Source: Consotaella salsifontis (GTDB lineage: Bacteria > Pseudomonadota > Alphaproteobacteria > Rhizobiales > Rhizobiaceae). From it: 64,000 bases of DNA. Positions 21,430-31,114 of this stretch are shown in pieces; positions within the stretch are counted from its first letter, which is position 1; every line of letters starts with the position of its first letter. A program made the position numbers and the translations under genes. The notes beneath the pieces were generated by a model that searched no databases, was not told the DNA's origin, and worked only from the letters and a program-made list of their open reading frames with translations. The stretch lies in contig NZ_FUXL01000015.1 of the NCBI RefSeq assembly GCF_900167365.1, forward strand, positions 1 through 64,000. Reading direction: 5' to 3'.

Positions 21430-22341
21430 CTATTGGGCGGACGCCTGTTCGACGGTGGCGCCGCCGAGCGAGTACACATAAGCGGCGAGTTCCTTGACGG
21501 TCGTCTCGCCGAGTCGGGGCAGCCACGCTGGCATCACGCCGTGACGCGGCCCTGTGACCTGGGCAATGATGTCGGACTGCTTGCCGCCATAAAGCCAGAT
21601 GCCGTCGCTAAGGTTCGGCGCGCCCAGCTCGTGCATCCCCTGCCCGTTCTCGCCGTGGCAAGCGGTGCAGTTGTCGGCGAAGACCTGCTGTCCGGCCGTG
21701 GCATCGCCGGACGAAGCCTTCTGGCCGGAGAGGCTTAGCACATAGGCCGAGACGTTCTCGATCTGCTCCGCGTCGAGAATGCCGTCACGCCCGAAGGCCG
21801 GCATCTCCGAAAAGCGGGTTTCGTCGCTACCGCTGCGAACGCCGTAGGAGATGGTCTGGACGATGTCGTCGATCGTCCCGCCCCAGAGCCAGTCGTCGTC
21901 CTGCAGGTTCGGGTAGCCGGGACCGCCCGTCGCGCCGGCGCCATGGCACTGGACGCAGTTGACGGCGAAAGCCGAGCGGCCCGCCGCGCTGGCGAAGCGG
22001 AAGAGATCGGCGTTCTGCACTACCTCGGCAGGCGTGGCCGCCGCGATCTGATCGCGGAACTGCGCCTGTTCCTGCGTGGCTTCGGCGACCTCTGCCTTGA
22101 GCGCGTCGCGGCTATTCCAGCCGAGCACGCCCGAGGTCGCCGAGTGAACCAGCGGAATCGCCGGATAAAGGACCACATAGACGATCGAGAAGAGAATCGT
22201 CCCGTAGAACGTCCACAGCCACCAGCGCGGCAGCGGCGTGTTGAGCTCCTTGATCCCGTCCCAGGAGTGGCCGGTGGTCTCAGTGCCCGTCGCCGCATCG
22301 ACCTCCCTGCCGTGGGCGTCTTCGACTGGGTCATTCACCAT
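21430..22341 (-). CDS. ccoP: cbb3 cytochrome c oxidase subunit III, diheme CcoP
   Basis: 303 residues. An N-terminal region with WDGIKELNTPLPRWW precedes one or more membrane helices (FSIVYVVLYPAIPLV). Two cytochrome c domains follow with heme sites CVQCH and CTACH, and matching axial-Met regions (SEMPAFGRDG and GVMPAWLPRL). It passes electrons from cytochrome c to CcoO and the active site. The ATG at 22341 lies nine bases after AAGGAGG and overlaps the end of ccoQ by 11 bases. Confidence 0.95.
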   Translation of the reverse strand: MVNDPVEDAHGREVDAATGTETTGHSWDGIKELNTPLPRWWLWTFYGTILFSIVYVVLYPAIPLVHSATSGVLGWNSRDALKAEVAEATQEQAQFRDQIAAATPAEVVQNADLFRFASAAGRSAFAVNCVQCHGAGATGGPGYPNLQDDDWLWGGTIDDIVQTISYGVRSGSDETRFSEMPAFGRDGILDAEQIENVSAYVLSLSGQKASSGDATAGQQVFADNCTACHGENGQGMHELGAPNLSDGIWLYGGKQSDIIAQVTGPRHGVMPAWLPRLGETTVKELAAYVYSLGGATVEQASAQ

Positions 22342-22507
22342 CGACGTGATCCTCCTTGAAGGGAATGGCGGCGGCATTCCTGGCATTCGCGGATGCGCGC
22401 GGATTTAACAGAACGAAGCCGATCGCCACCGCGAAGAAGACGAACATGAAGGCCAGCCCCCAAGAGTCGGCGAACTGGCGCAGCATCGTGTAGGTCGCGT
22501 TGTCCAT
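22331..22507 (-). CDS. ccoQ: cbb3 oxidase small subunit CcoQ
   Basis: 58 residues: [17 protein letters not shown], then one membrane helix (LAFMFVFFAVAIGFVLLNP) and a short polar tail ending KEDHVDGE. Size, single helix and position between ccoO and ccoP identify CcoQ, which stabilises the oxidase. The ATG overlaps the ccoO stop by one base (TGATG at 22505-22509). Confidence 0.93.
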   Translation of the reverse strand: MDNATYTMLRQFADSWGLAFMFVFFAVAIGFVLLNPRASANARNAAAIPFKEDHVDGE

Positions 22508-23307
22508 CAGCGCTGCTCCCCAGGCGCCGGATTATAGGCGGCGACGTCGACCAGCGTGCCCAGCATCTGCAGATAGGCCACCAGCGCGTCCATCTCCGTG
22601 ATGCGGGAAGGATCGCCGTCGAAGTCGCGCGCCGTCACCTTGGGATAGCGCTGCTCCAACCCCGCCGTGTCGGCATCCGGCGTCGCCTGAGCCGAGAGGT
22701 CCGCCTTGGCGTTCTCGACGTCCTCGTCCGTATAAGGCACGCCGACGCGCTGGTTCGCGACGAGATGGGCGGCGATGTTCGGAACCTCAAGCGGCGTGTT
22801 GGCGAGAAACGCATAGGTGGGCATGATCGATTCCGGCACCACCGAGCGCGGGTCCTTGAGATGGGCCACGTGCCACTCGTCGCTATAGCGTCCGCCGACG
22901 CGGGCGAGGTCCGGCCCCGACCGCTTCGAGCCCCACTGGAAGGGGTGGTCGTACATCGACTCCGCCGCCAGCGAATAATGCCCGTAGCGCTCCACCTCGT
23001 CGCGGAACGGACGGATCATCTGGCTGTGGCAGTTGTAGCAGCCTTCGCGGATGTAGATGTTGCGACCGGCCAACTCGAGCGGCGTGTAGGGGCGCATGCC
23101 CTCCACCTTCTCGATGGTGTTCTCCAGGTAGAACAGCGGCACGATCTCGACGATGCCGCCGATGGTGACCACCAGGAACGACAGGACGAGGAGCAGCGTC
23201 GCGCTGCGCTCGATCTTGTCGTGATGGCGGATCAGTCCGCGGGCGACGGGGTCCGCCTTCACCTCAGGCGATTCCCCTTCCAGCGTATTCCCTTTGTCCT
23301 TGGCCAT
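22507..23307 (-). CDS. ccoO: cbb3 cytochrome c oxidase subunit II, monoheme CcoO
   Basis: 266 residues. One N-terminal helix ([20 protein letters not shown]) anchors a periplasmic cytochrome c domain with heme site CYNCH inside [18 protein letters not shown]. The downstream stretch [19 protein letters not shown] is typical for CcoO. It transfers electrons from CcoP to the CcoN core. AGGAAGAG precedes the ATG. It lies 10 bases after ccoN and overlaps ccoQ. Confidence 0.96.
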   Translation of the reverse strand: MAKDKGNTLEGESPEVKADPVARGLIRHHDKIERSATLLLVLSFLVVTIGGIVEIVPLFYLENTIEKVEGMRPYTPLELAGRNIYIREGCYNCHSQMIRPFRDEVERYGHYSLAAESMYDHPFQWGSKRSGPDLARVGGRYSDEWHVAHLKDPRSVVPESIMPTYAFLANTPLEVPNIAAHLVANQRVGVPYTDEDVENAKADLSAQATPDADTAGLEQRYPKVTARDFDGDPSRITEMDALVAYLQMLGTLVDVAAYNPAPGEQR

Positions 23308-23317
23308 GATGCTCTTC

Positions 23318-24946
23318 CTACTCGGCCGGCTGCAGGGCGGCTTCGCCCATGGGGATTTCGGTCCGCTCGACGCCGCGGATCGTCTGGATGATGTTGTAGG
23401 CCATGATCACGCTGCCGCTGAGGTACATGACGCCGCCGAGGAGACGCATGATGTAGTAGGGATGCATGGCCGCGACCGTCTCAGCGAAGGAGTAGACCAG
23501 GAAGCCCTGATCGTCGTACTCGCGCCACATCAGACCCTGCATGATGCCCGAAACCCACATCGACGCCGCGTAGATGACGATGCCGATGGTGGCGAGCCAG
23601 AAGTGCCAGTTGACCAGACGCAGGCTATAGAGCCGGTGACGCTCCCAAAGCCGCGGGACGAGGTAATAGACGGCGCCGAAGGTGATCATGCCGACCCAGC
23701 CGAGCGCACCGGAATGGACGTGTCCGATGGTCCAGTCGGTGTAGTGCGACAGCGAGTTCACCGCCTTCACCGACATCATCGGGCCTTCGAAGGTCGACAT
23801 GCCGTAGAAGGCGACGGCGATCACCATCATGCGGATGATCGGATCGGTGCGCAGCTTGTCCCAGGCGCCCGACAGCGTCATCAGACCGTTGATCATGCCC
23901 CCCCAGGACGGCATCCACAGCATCACCGAGAAGACCATGCCCAGCGTCTGCGCCCAGTCGGGCAGAGCCGTATAGTGAAGGTGATGCGGGCCTGCCCAGA
24001 TGTAGAGGAAGATCAGCGACCAGAAGTGGATGATCGACAGGCGATAGGAATAGACCGGCCGGTTGGCCTGCTTGGGAATGAAGTAGTACATCATTCCCAG
24101 GAAGCCGGCGGTGAGGAAGAAGCCGACCGCGTTGTGGCCGTACCACCACTGCGTCAGCGCGTCCTGCACACCGGAGAAAGCCGAATAGCTCTTCGCGCCA
24201 AGGAAGCTCACCGGCATCGACAGGTTGTTAACGACGTGGAGCATGGCGATGGTGACGATGAAGGAGAGGTAGAACCAGTTCGCCACATAGATGTGCGGCT
24301 CGCGCCGCTTCACGATCGTGCCCAGGTAGACGACGAGATAGGCGACCCAGACGACGGTCAGCCACAGATCGACATACCATTCCGGCTCGGCATATTCACG
24401 CCCCTCGGTGATGCCGAGGACATAGCCGGTCGCGGCCAGCACGATGAAGAGCTGGTACCCCCAGAACACGAACCAGGCGAGATTGCCGCCGAAGAGGCGG
24501 GCCCGACAGGTGCGCTGAACGACGTAGAACGAGGTCGCCAAAAGGCCGTTGCCGCCAAAGGCGAAAATCACCGCCGAGGTATGGAGAGGCCGCAGGCGCC
24601 CAAAGTTGAGGTAGGGCTCGAGATTGAGAACCGGCCAGGCGAGCTGTGAAGCGATCAGCACGCCAACGGTGAAACCGACGACGCCCCAGAACACCGTTGC
24701 GATCACGCCGGCGCGCACTACATTGTCGAGATAGGCGCCCGTATCCCGCGCGCCGAAGATTGAAAACTTGGAACCTTCGGACGGCACGGTCTCCACCCGC
24801 CGAAGAAAGACGACCGTGGTGATCGCCAACACCAAGAACAGCACATAGGCGTGCGCCCTGAACGCATCGTCCGCCGCGAATGCCGCGCCCAACAGGGCCA
24901 GGAAGGCGGCGATCGCGACGACGATGGTCTCCGTCGCAAATTTCAT
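23318..24946 (-). CDS. ccoN: cbb3 cytochrome c oxidase catalytic subunit I CcoN
   Basis: 542 residues and about 12 membrane helices. The binuclear-centre region has [19 protein letters not shown] (copper His and nearby Tyr) and [14 protein letters not shown], and the heme ligand region is [18 protein letters not shown]. It is the high-affinity heme-copper terminal oxidase core, reducing oxygen to water at low oxygen and pumping protons. First gene of ccoNOQP; a FixK/FNR box is 95 bases upstream and GAGAGGA precedes the ATG. Confidence 0.97.
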   Translation of the reverse strand: MKFATETIVVAIAAFLALLGAAFAADDAFRAHAYVLFLVLAITTVVFLRRVETVPSEGSKFSIFGARDTGAYLDNVVRAGVIATVFWGVVGFTVGVLIASQLAWPVLNLEPYLNFGRLRPLHTSAVIFAFGGNGLLATSFYVVQRTCRARLFGGNLAWFVFWGYQLFIVLAATGYVLGITEGREYAEPEWYVDLWLTVVWVAYLVVYLGTIVKRREPHIYVANWFYLSFIVTIAMLHVVNNLSMPVSFLGAKSYSAFSGVQDALTQWWYGHNAVGFFLTAGFLGMMYYFIPKQANRPVYSYRLSIIHFWSLIFLYIWAGPHHLHYTALPDWAQTLGMVFSVMLWMPSWGGMINGLMTLSGAWDKLRTDPIIRMMVIAVAFYGMSTFEGPMMSVKAVNSLSHYTDWTIGHVHSGALGWVGMITFGAVYYLVPRLWERHRLYSLRLVNWHFWLATIGIVIYAASMWVSGIMQGLMWREYDDQGFLVYSFAETVAAMHPYYIMRLLGGVMYLSGSVIMAYNIIQTIRGVERTEIPMGEAALQPAE

Positions 24947-24975
24947 TGGCAGGATCCTCTCCCAGAACGAGCGAA

Positions 24976-25006
24976 CTCTGATTGTCTAGAATAACTCCAA
25001 TCAGAG
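24976..25006 (-). promoter_or_regulatory. Inverted repeat at the predicted 5' end of the ccoN message
   Basis: CTCTGATTG (24976-24984) and CAATCAGAG (24998-25006) are perfect complements around 13 bases. The outer end coincides with the transcription start expected from the upstream FixK/FNR box, so the message may begin with a stem-loop. Confidence 0.5.
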
Positions 25007-25040
25007 CCTTCTGCGATAATTGACCGCACTGTCGGTCACA

Positions 25041-25054
25041 TTGATGTTAATCAA
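25041..25054 (-). promoter_or_regulatory. FixK/FNR box upstream of ccoNOQP
   Basis: TTGATGTTAATCAA matches the consensus TTGAT-N4-ATCAA exactly. Its centre lies about 41 bases upstream of 25006, and an AATTAT -10-like hexamer (reverse strand of 25016-25021) sits between, as in class II FNR promoters. It should give oxygen-limited expression of cbb3 oxidase through a FixK/FnrN-type activator encoded elsewhere. Confidence 0.85.
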
Positions 25055-25401
25055 GGCGGGGCTTCGCCGCGTGATTCTCATTGCGGATTTGAACAACGAC
25101 AAGCTGTACGGCTACGGAAACCGAGCGTCCAGCCCCGCGCGGGCGACGGTGTCGCAAGTCTGGCGCATCTGGGAGATTGGCTGGACGCCGTGGCGTCTGG
25201 GTAACGGGATGGGCCGATACGCCCATGCCGTGCATTTGATGCGCAGATGCAGGCGCCGCGCGCAGCGCGGCACCTCGTCCGAAAGAGCCTGTGAGATCTG
25301 ATCCTCATCACGCGTGATCGCGGAGCCGTGAGGACCTTCGCTGGATCGGTCAACCAGCATGAAGACAGAGCTGCAACCGCCCTGTCCGCGCGCCGCCGGC
25401 G
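25055..25401. other. Intergenic region of about 350 bases between the ccoN promoter and usp
   Basis: No gene supported. A leftward 82-codon open frame at 25112-25360 exists, but it lacks a recognisable family and has ordinary intergenic composition. Apart from the FixK/FNR box at its edge I see no structured element. Confidence 0.4.
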
Positions 25402-26259
25402 CTAGCGGACCAGCAGGACGGGCACCTTGCAGGTGCGCACCATCTCCGTGGTCGTGCTTCCGATGAAGAAATTGCGGATTCGGCCGTGACCGAACGCTCC
25501 CATCACCAGAAGATCAATGGCCTCCGCCTCGATCCGACCTGAAATGACCTTCTCCGGCTCCCCCGGCAGTGTCAGCGATTGAACCGAGTAGCCGGCCTTC
25601 TTCAGCTTACCGACCGCCTCCTCCATCCGCATCTTGTCTCCGCTGCCACCCGATCCCGCCATCACGACGTCGATCGCCACGCCCTTCAAGAGGGATTTGT
25701 CGACCAGGAAATCCACGGCCTTCATCACGGCGGGGCCGCCATCGAAGGCGATGAGAGCGCGTCGGACCGGCCGAAATGCCCGCGACGTCACGAGGACAGG
25801 CTTGGCGCTACCGCGCACCACCCGCTCGAGATTGGAGCCGAGATGGGCCTTGGCGAAGTCGGCGCCCTCTCCCCGCTTGCCGATCATCACGAGATCGGTG
25901 AATTCCTCGGTCTCGTTGACGGTATCAGCGACGTCGCCGTGGCGGAGACGGATGGTGATATTGCCCTTCACTCCGGCGCCCTGCAGACGCGCTTTTGCTT
26001 CTTCGAGAAGAAGACGGCCGCGCTTCTGCGCGAGCTTGTCGCTCTGCTCGTCCAGCTTGGCCTGCTCCAGGTCCAGAGCCTTGTGCTGATCACCATCCGG
26101 GCTGGGCGCGAGGTTGACGGACGCGCCCGTCGCCTCGCCATGACCCAGGACATGAAACAGAAGAACATCCGCGGAAAGGGCGGTGGCAGCCCATGCGGCG
26201 TGATCACAGACGCTCTTCGAGTACTCCGACCCGTCGATGCATACCAGGATCTTGGTCAT
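25402..26259 (-). CDS. Two-domain universal stress protein
   Basis: 285 residues with two tandem Usp domains. The first begins MTKILVCIDGSEYSKSVCDH, has MIGKRG, and a glycine-rich loop HLGSNLERVVRG. The second begins VRRALIAFDGG and ends with the ATP-binding pattern GAFGHGRIRNFFIGSTTTEM (G-2x-G-9x-G-S/T). Family members are induced by stress, and many bind ATP. Position next to the cbb3 cluster suggests oxygen-limitation or stress induction, but no FixK box lies upstream of it. The 373 bases before the divergent DUF475 gene carry an unusual repeat (see 26373-26436). Confidence 0.9.
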   Translation of the reverse strand: MTKILVCIDGSEYSKSVCDHAAWAATALSADVLLFHVLGHGEATGASVNLAPSPDGDQHKALDLEQAKLDEQSDKLAQKRGRLLLEEAKARLQGAGVKGNITIRLRHGDVADTVNETEEFTDLVMIGKRGEGADFAKAHLGSNLERVVRGSAKPVLVTSRAFRPVRRALIAFDGGPAVMKAVDFLVDKSLLKGVAIDVVMAGSGGSGDKMRMEEAVGKLKKAGYSVQSLTLPGEPEKVISGRIEAEAIDLLVMGAFGHGRIRNFFIGSTTTEMVRTCKVPVLLVR

Positions 26260-26632
26260 CTTCGACTCCCGTCAATCAACCAAGCCCACGAAGAAGCCAG
26301 TCTGCGAGTGTGGGCTACCTGATGGCACGATTATCCCATGAAGCTGCTTTCAAGCTTGTTTCCATGGTAGGCGATATTTAGGAAAAGGTCGTGCGAGATT
26401 TTCCTAATATTCTCGTTGGCTCGATATTCAGGAAAGCTTTCTATCGGCAGAACACGCGTTGTTGCCACAAGCGAGCGCCACGTCGATTTGGCCCCAGCAC
26501 GGCTGCCTGCCCGCTCCGATCATGCAAAAAAGTCGGGCTTCCGGCTGCTCCTGCCATTGCACTTGCCGGCGGGTTCCCACACATCGAGCAGCAGATGCCG
26601 TGCGGGCGGTCGGCGGTTGGTCTCGGGTATTC
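26260..26632. other. 373-base divergent intergenic region between usp and the DUF475 gene
   Basis: No gene seen. Its notable content is a three-copy motif array at 26373-26436; promoters for both divergent genes should lie here. Confidence 0.5.
26373..26436. repeat. Three-copy GATATTYAGGAAAR motif array
   Basis: GATATTTAGGAAAA (26373-26386) and GATATTCAGGAAAG (26423-26436) are direct copies exactly 50 bases apart. An inverted copy lies between them (26399-26412, reverse complement GAATATTAGGAAAA), pairing with the first copy as an imperfect hairpin. The even, helical-phase spacing suggests regulator sites in the shared control region. Confidence 0.6.
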
Positions 26633-27673
26633 ATGTCAAACTGGCGCATCTTCAAGTGGACGGGGCTGTTCACACTCCTGGGCCTCGGCCTCGCCACCTG
26701 GCTCGGCTGGTCCACGACCCATTCAGGACACGGCATGCTGGCGGTCCTGTTCATCTGCGCGGTTCTTGCGGTGCTCGAGGTTTCCCTCTCCTTCGACAAC
26801 GCCATCATCAACGCGAAGATTCTTGAGCGGATGTCGCCCGTCTGGCAGCGGCGCTTTTTGACCTGGGGCATCTTCATCGCCGTTTTCGGCATGCGGATGA
26901 TCTTTCCGCTTATGATCGTCGCCCTCGCCGCCGGCATCAGCCCTCTCAGCGCCTTTAACATGGCGATCCGCCATCCGTCGGAATACGCGCACATCATGGA
27001 AGGGTCGCGCCTGTTGATCGATGGCTTCGGCGGCAGCTTCCTGATGATGGTCGGCCTCCAGTACTTCTTCGATGCGAAGAAGGAAGTGCATTGGATCGGC
27101 CTGCTGGAGAAGCGACTGGCCCGGTGGTCCTCGCTCAAGGGCATCGAAGTCGGATTGCTGGTCGCCTTCATCCTCCTCTTTGCCCATCTCCTGCGCCCGG
27201 CGCAGTCTCTGACCTTCATGAGCGCGGCATTGATGGGGCTGCTGACGTTCCTCGCGATGGAGGTCCTCGGCCAGGTTCTGGATGCCTCTCGTCCGCAGAT
27301 CGACGCGGCCAAGCGGGGCGGCATCGGAACATTTCTTTATCTCGAGATGCTCGACGCCAGCTTTTCCTTCGACGGCGTGATAGGCGCATTTGCGCTGTCC
27401 ACGAACCTGTTCGTCATCGCCATCGGCCTCTCGATCGGAGCGCTCTATGTCCGCTCCATGACGATTCTTCTCGTCGAGCGTCAGACGCTGGGCGAATACC
27501 GCTTTCTCGAACACGGCGCCTTTTACGCCATCCTTCTCCTCGCGATCATCATGTTCGCCCAAACCATCGTCGAGATTCCAGAAGTGGCAACCGGCCTCGT
27601 CGGCGCGGGGCTCGTGATCCTCTCGCTGCGCTCGTCCGTTCGCTACAACGCGATCTGCCACCCCAAGCAATAG
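26633..27673 (+). CDS. DUF475/TerC-like integral membrane protein
   Basis: 346 residues with about nine membrane helices. Acidic helix motifs SLSFDNAIINAKIL and LDASFSFDGVIGAFALS are the paired Asp-containing repeats of the TerC/DUF475 family; a FFDAKKEVHWI turn is also typical. TerC-like proteins are linked to metal-ion (often manganese) efflux and tellurite resistance, but DUF475 members are not well defined, so no substrate is claimed. The ATG at 26633 (MSNWRIFKWTG) is taken because the 58 codons before it are Cys/Arg-rich and non-membrane. Confidence 0.83.
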   Translation: MSNWRIFKWTGLFTLLGLGLATWLGWSTTHSGHGMLAVLFICAVLAVLEVSLSFDNAIINAKILERMSPVWQRRFLTWGIFIAVFGMRMIFPLMIVALAAGISPLSAFNMAIRHPSEYAHIMEGSRLLIDGFGGSFLMMVGLQYFFDAKKEVHWIGLLEKRLARWSSLKGIEVGLLVAFILLFAHLLRPAQSLTFMSAALMGLLTFLAMEVLGQVLDASRPQIDAAKRGGIGTFLYLEMLDASFSFDGVIGAFALSTNLFVIAIGLSIGALYVRSMTILLVERQTLGEYRFLEHGAFYAILLLAIIMFAQTIVEIPEVATGLVGAGLVILSLRSSVRYNAICHPKQ

Positions 27674-28005
27674 GTGAGACAGCCCCGCCTCCATTGCTGA
27701 TCATGGAGTTTATTGCTCTGCGCGCGACGTGAGCCTTCCCACCCTGTCTCGGAGCAGATCGTCAAGCTGACTTTCTACAAGCGGAACCGCATCTTAAAGT
27801 TTGGCGCTCATAATCGAGACGATGAGGTGCTCGCTGCCGCGTCGCGATCGTGCTTGCCGTTTGGCCGCACCAAAGACCCGTGGATCTGTTGGAGGCAGGC
27901 GTTTTGCTTCTCCTTCGTCCGATCCCTCGAAGTGCGATGAAAGACATGATCCGATATTGCGGTTGGTTGGCTGAATAATTGCGTAGGAAAGAGAAACGTC
28001 CGCTG
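27674..28005. other. 332-base intergenic region
   Basis: Between the DUF475 gene and the GGDEF-EAL gene. I find no gene, hairpin with T tract, or recognisable operator. AGGAAAGAG near 27985 is the likely ribosome-binding region of the downstream gene. Confidence 0.4.
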
Positions 28006-30456
28006 ATGTCCATCCGCCTCAAGCTCATGATCAGCGGCCTTGCCCTCACGCTGGTGGCAGTGGCGCTCGGTGGATTCGCACATGTCCTCAATGGGCGGAT
28101 CGCATCCAGCGCGTTCCTCACCTATGACGAGACGATCAACGCCGTGCGCGAACTCAATGAAGCGCAGACGCTGCTTCGGCAAGTCGTCTCCTCTCGCACC
28201 CAGGCGAAGCGCGAGAACGTCCCTGTCGACCGGCAGGCAGCGCTTATCCAACTCACGTCGGAATTCGGCGAGATCTCGCAGCACCTGCGCCTCGCCGCCG
28301 CCAACGCCACCTCAACGGCAGCCGCCGAGCAGACCCGCCGCATCGATGAATGGCTCAACCGGCTGCTCAAGGGGCGCGCCGCGCTGGGCAGCCCCGAGCT
28401 GTATCAAGAGCTGTCGGCGATCGACCAGGAAATGACCGGTGCTCTGACGACCCTCACGGCCGGCGGCGCCCAAATGCGCAAACGCGTCGAGGAGGAAACG
28501 AGCTCACTGACGAGCCGCGTCCAGATCGGCATCGCCATCGCGGTGCTCATCGGCCTCGGCATCACGGTCGCCCTCCTGCGCTCGATCGTCCCCCCGCTCA
28601 GGAGCGCAGTGGATCTGGCTTCGGCGATCGCCAGCGGCAATCTTCAGACGAACGTCGAGCACCACGGGAGCGGGGAAACAGGCGAGCTCCTGCGCACGCT
28701 GGACACGATGCAGAAGAAGATCGCGGCGGACTTCGGCCGCATCGAAACCTTCCTCGCCGAGCAGGAGACAAACTACTCCTGCCAACTCTCGATTCAGAAC
28801 GCGCGCTTCGACGCGGCGCTGAACAACATGACCCAGGGCCTGTGCATGTTCGACACAGCCGGACGACTGGTTATCGTCAACCGCCGCTTTGCCCAGATGT
28901 TCGGCATGCCGCAGCTCGGCGTTCCCCTGGCGCAGGTGGGCTTTACCGCCGATCTTCGCCTCCTGCTGGAGCCCAACGGCAAGCAGGTCTTCTCTCATGA
29001 GCTGACGGACGGCCGCATCATCGAGGTTTCCAGGCAGGAGATGGAAAGCGGCGGCTGGGTCGCAACCCTCGAGGACATTACCGAGCGACGCCAGGCCGAG
29101 AACCGCCTCGCCCACATGGCCCGCCACGACGTGTTGACGGGTCTGCCCAATCGTCTTCTCTATCGGGAGTATCTGGAACAGGTCCTCGGCACGATCGAGG
29201 ACCGGCAAAAGATCGCCGTTCTCAGCTTTGACCTCGACCGGTTCAAGGCGGTGAACGACACCATGGGCCATCCCGCCGGCGACGAGCTGCTGCTTCAGGT
29301 CACTCAGCGCATCAAGAGCTGCATCCGCAGAACCGACATGCTGGCGCGCATTGGCGGCGATGAATTCGCGGTCATTCAACGCGCCCGCCGCCAGCCCGAC
29401 GTGGCACGGCAGCTCGCGGAGCGGTTGATCGCGGCTTTCGAGGACCCCTTCGTCATCGATCGGCACGAGGTCTCGATTGGCCTCAGCATCGGCATCTGCG
29501 GCGCGCGCGGCATCACGCATCCCGATCCGTCGCGTGCCGCGGATCTCTTGTCGAAAAACTGCGATGTCGCGCTTTATCAGGCCAAGCGCGAAGGCGGTAA
29601 CACATCCCGCTTCTTCGAGGCCGAGCTCGACGAAAAGGTGCAGGAGCGCCGGCGCATGGAACTCGACCTGCGCAACGCGCTGCATCGTGGCGAATTCGAG
29701 CTGTTCTACCAGCCGTTCATCGACACCAGCGCCGGCGCCATCGCGGGCTTCGAGGCTCTCCTGCGCTGGCGGCATCCTCAGCGGGGCTTTGTCTCTCCGG
29801 CCGAATTCGTGCCGATTGCCGAGGAAGTGGGCCTGATCGACAGCATCGGCGCCTGGGTCCTGGAAACCGCGGCGACCCATGCCGCGGGCTGGCCCAGCGA
29901 TCTCAAGGTGGCCGTCAACCTCTCCCCGCTGCAGTTCCGTAAGCGCACCCTGGTGGACGATGTCGCGGCGGCTCTGGAGCGCGCCGGACTGCCGCCGGAA
30001 AGACTGGAACTCGAAGTCACAGAGTCGCTGTTCCTCATGGATACGCCGGCTGTTCGCTCCGCGCTGGAAGGATTCCGGGCGCTCGGCATTCAAATTTCGA
30101 TGGATGATTTTGGGACCGGCTATTCCTCCTTGAGTTATCTGCGGCGCTTCCCGATGGACAAGATCAAGATCGATCAGTCCTTCGTGCGGGATCTGGAAGA
30201 CCCCGGCAACCTCGCCATCGTTCGGGCCGTCATGGGATTGAGCCACGCGCTCAACATGACCGTGCTGGCGGAGGGAGTTGAGACCGCCGAACAGCTCGAG
30301 ATGCTGAGGCAGGAGGGCTGCACAGCCGTTCAGGGCTACTATTTCAGCCCGCCCCGCCCTGTCTCGGAACTTCCGACCGTGCTGTTCGAGATTGCCGCGC
30401 GTCTGGAGGAGACAAATGCGGCGAGAGGGGAGATGGAGGCCCGCGAGCGAGCCTGA
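28006..30456 (+). CDS. Membrane GGDEF-EAL cyclic-di-GMP enzyme with HAMP and PAS
   Basis: 816 residues. A first helix (SGLALTLVAVALGGF), a mainly helical periplasmic sensor and a second helix (IGIAIAVLIGLGITVALL) are followed by HAMP. A PAS-like domain (LNNMTQGLCMFDTAGRLV) precedes a GGDEF domain with intact GGDEF at 450-454. The EAL domain has EALLRWRHP at 583 and DDFGTGYSSLSYLRRFP later, so the phosphodiesterase site also looks intact. It could make or break c-di-GMP; the balance cannot be read from sequence. The ATG at 28006 is preferred over an upstream TTG. The N-terminal sensor is of unknown ligand type. Confidence 0.93.
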   Translation: MSIRLKLMISGLALTLVAVALGGFAHVLNGRIASSAFLTYDETINAVRELNEAQTLLRQVVSSRTQAKRENVPVDRQAALIQLTSEFGEISQHLRLAAANATSTAAAEQTRRIDEWLNRLLKGRAALGSPELYQELSAIDQEMTGALTTLTAGGAQMRKRVEEETSSLTSRVQIGIAIAVLIGLGITVALLRSIVPPLRSAVDLASAIASGNLQTNVEHHGSGETGELLRTLDTMQKKIAADFGRIETFLAEQETNYSCQLSIQNARFDAALNNMTQGLCMFDTAGRLVIVNRRFAQMFGMPQLGVPLAQVGFTADLRLLLEPNGKQVFSHELTDGRIIEVSRQEMESGGWVATLEDITERRQAENRLAHMARHDVLTGLPNRLLYREYLEQVLGTIEDRQKIAVLSFDLDRFKAVNDTMGHPAGDELLLQVTQRIKSCIRRTDMLARIGGDEFAVIQRARRQPDVARQLAERLIAAFEDPFVIDRHEVSIGLSIGICGARGITHPDPSRAADLLSKNCDVALYQAKREGGNTSRFFEAELDEKVQERRRMELDLRNALHRGEFELFYQPFIDTSAGAIAGFEALLRWRHPQRGFVSPAEFVPIAEEVGLIDSIGAWVLETAATHAAGWPSDLKVAVNLSPLQFRKRTLVDDVAAALERAGLPPERLELEVTESLFLMDTPAVRSALEGFRALGIQISMDDFGTGYSSLSYLRRFPMDKIKIDQSFVRDLEDPGNLAIVRAVMGLSHALNMTVLAEGVETAEQLEMLRQEGCTAVQGYYFSPPRPVSELPTVLFEIAARLEETNAARGEMEARERA

Positions 30457-30538
30457 GGGCATTGGGCGTCTAACCTCGTCTCGCATTGCCTCGGATGATA
30501 TCGCGGTTGGCCAACCGTCTCCTCTTGCCGTGCCAGGG

Positions 30539-31114
30539 ATGCCGTTGAATATTCCGAACGAAGCTTTCTTTGATCGACCGGCGGCATCCGTCGCGCAAGA
30601 CCTCGTCGGTATGCTCCTGCTCTTTGATGGCGTCGGTGGACGGATCGTCGAGACCGAGGCCTATGACGAGAACGATCCGGCCTCCCACTCCTTCGTCGGC
30701 CGAACCGCGCGCAACGCGTCCATGTTCGGCCCTCCCGGCCGAGCCTACGTCTATCGCTCCTATGGAATCCATTGGTGTCTGAATGCGGTGTGCGAACCGG
30801 ACGGAACCGGCGCCGCTGTCCTCATTCGCGCCATCGAGCCACTGTTCGGGCTGGATGTGATGGAGCGCCGGCGCGGCGTCGCCGATCCGCGAAAGCTATG
30901 CTCCGGCCCCGGCCGCCTTTGCCAGGCTCTCGCAATCGACCGTAGTCACGACGGCATCTCGCTTGTCCTGCCCCCCTTCTCCTTGACCGGAGACGCGACA
31001 GATCATGATATCGTCATAGGGCAGCGAATTGGCATCACGCGCGGCGCCGATACGGCGTGGCGCTTCGGCATTGCCGGTTCGCGCTTTCTCAGCCGCCCGT
31101 TCAAGAAGCGGTGA
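30539..31114 (+). CDS. DNA-3-methyladenine glycosylase, AAG/MPG family
   Basis: 191 residues, normal for bacterial Pur_DNA_glyco (MPG) proteins. It shows the lineage motifs AQDLVG, RIVETEAYDENDPASHS, FGPPGRAYVYRSYGIHWCLN and SGPGRLCQAL. The Glu of ETEAY is the expected catalytic base and the Tyr of YVYRSYG the intercalating-wall region. It removes alkylated purines from DNA to begin base-excision repair. The ATG at 30539 is used because the 49 upstream codons have no family match and overlap the end of the GGDEF-EAL gene. Confidence 0.9.
   Translation: MPLNIPNEAFFDRPAASVAQDLVGMLLLFDGVGGRIVETEAYDENDPASHSFVGRTARNASMFGPPGRAYVYRSYGIHWCLNAVCEPDGTGAAVLIRAIEPLFGLDVMERRRGVADPRKLCSGPGRLCQALAIDRSHDGISLVLPPFSLTGDATDHDIVIGQRIGITRGADTAWRFGIAGSRFLSRPFKKR

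Noticed and set aside
25112-25360. 82-codon leftward open frame between ccoN and usp
   Set aside because: No ribosome site, no family features; I could not support it as a gene.
28504-30486. 660-codon antisense open frame opposite the GGDEF-EAL gene
   Set aside because: The plus-strand protein has intact GGDEF and EAL motifs; the antisense product has no domain features.
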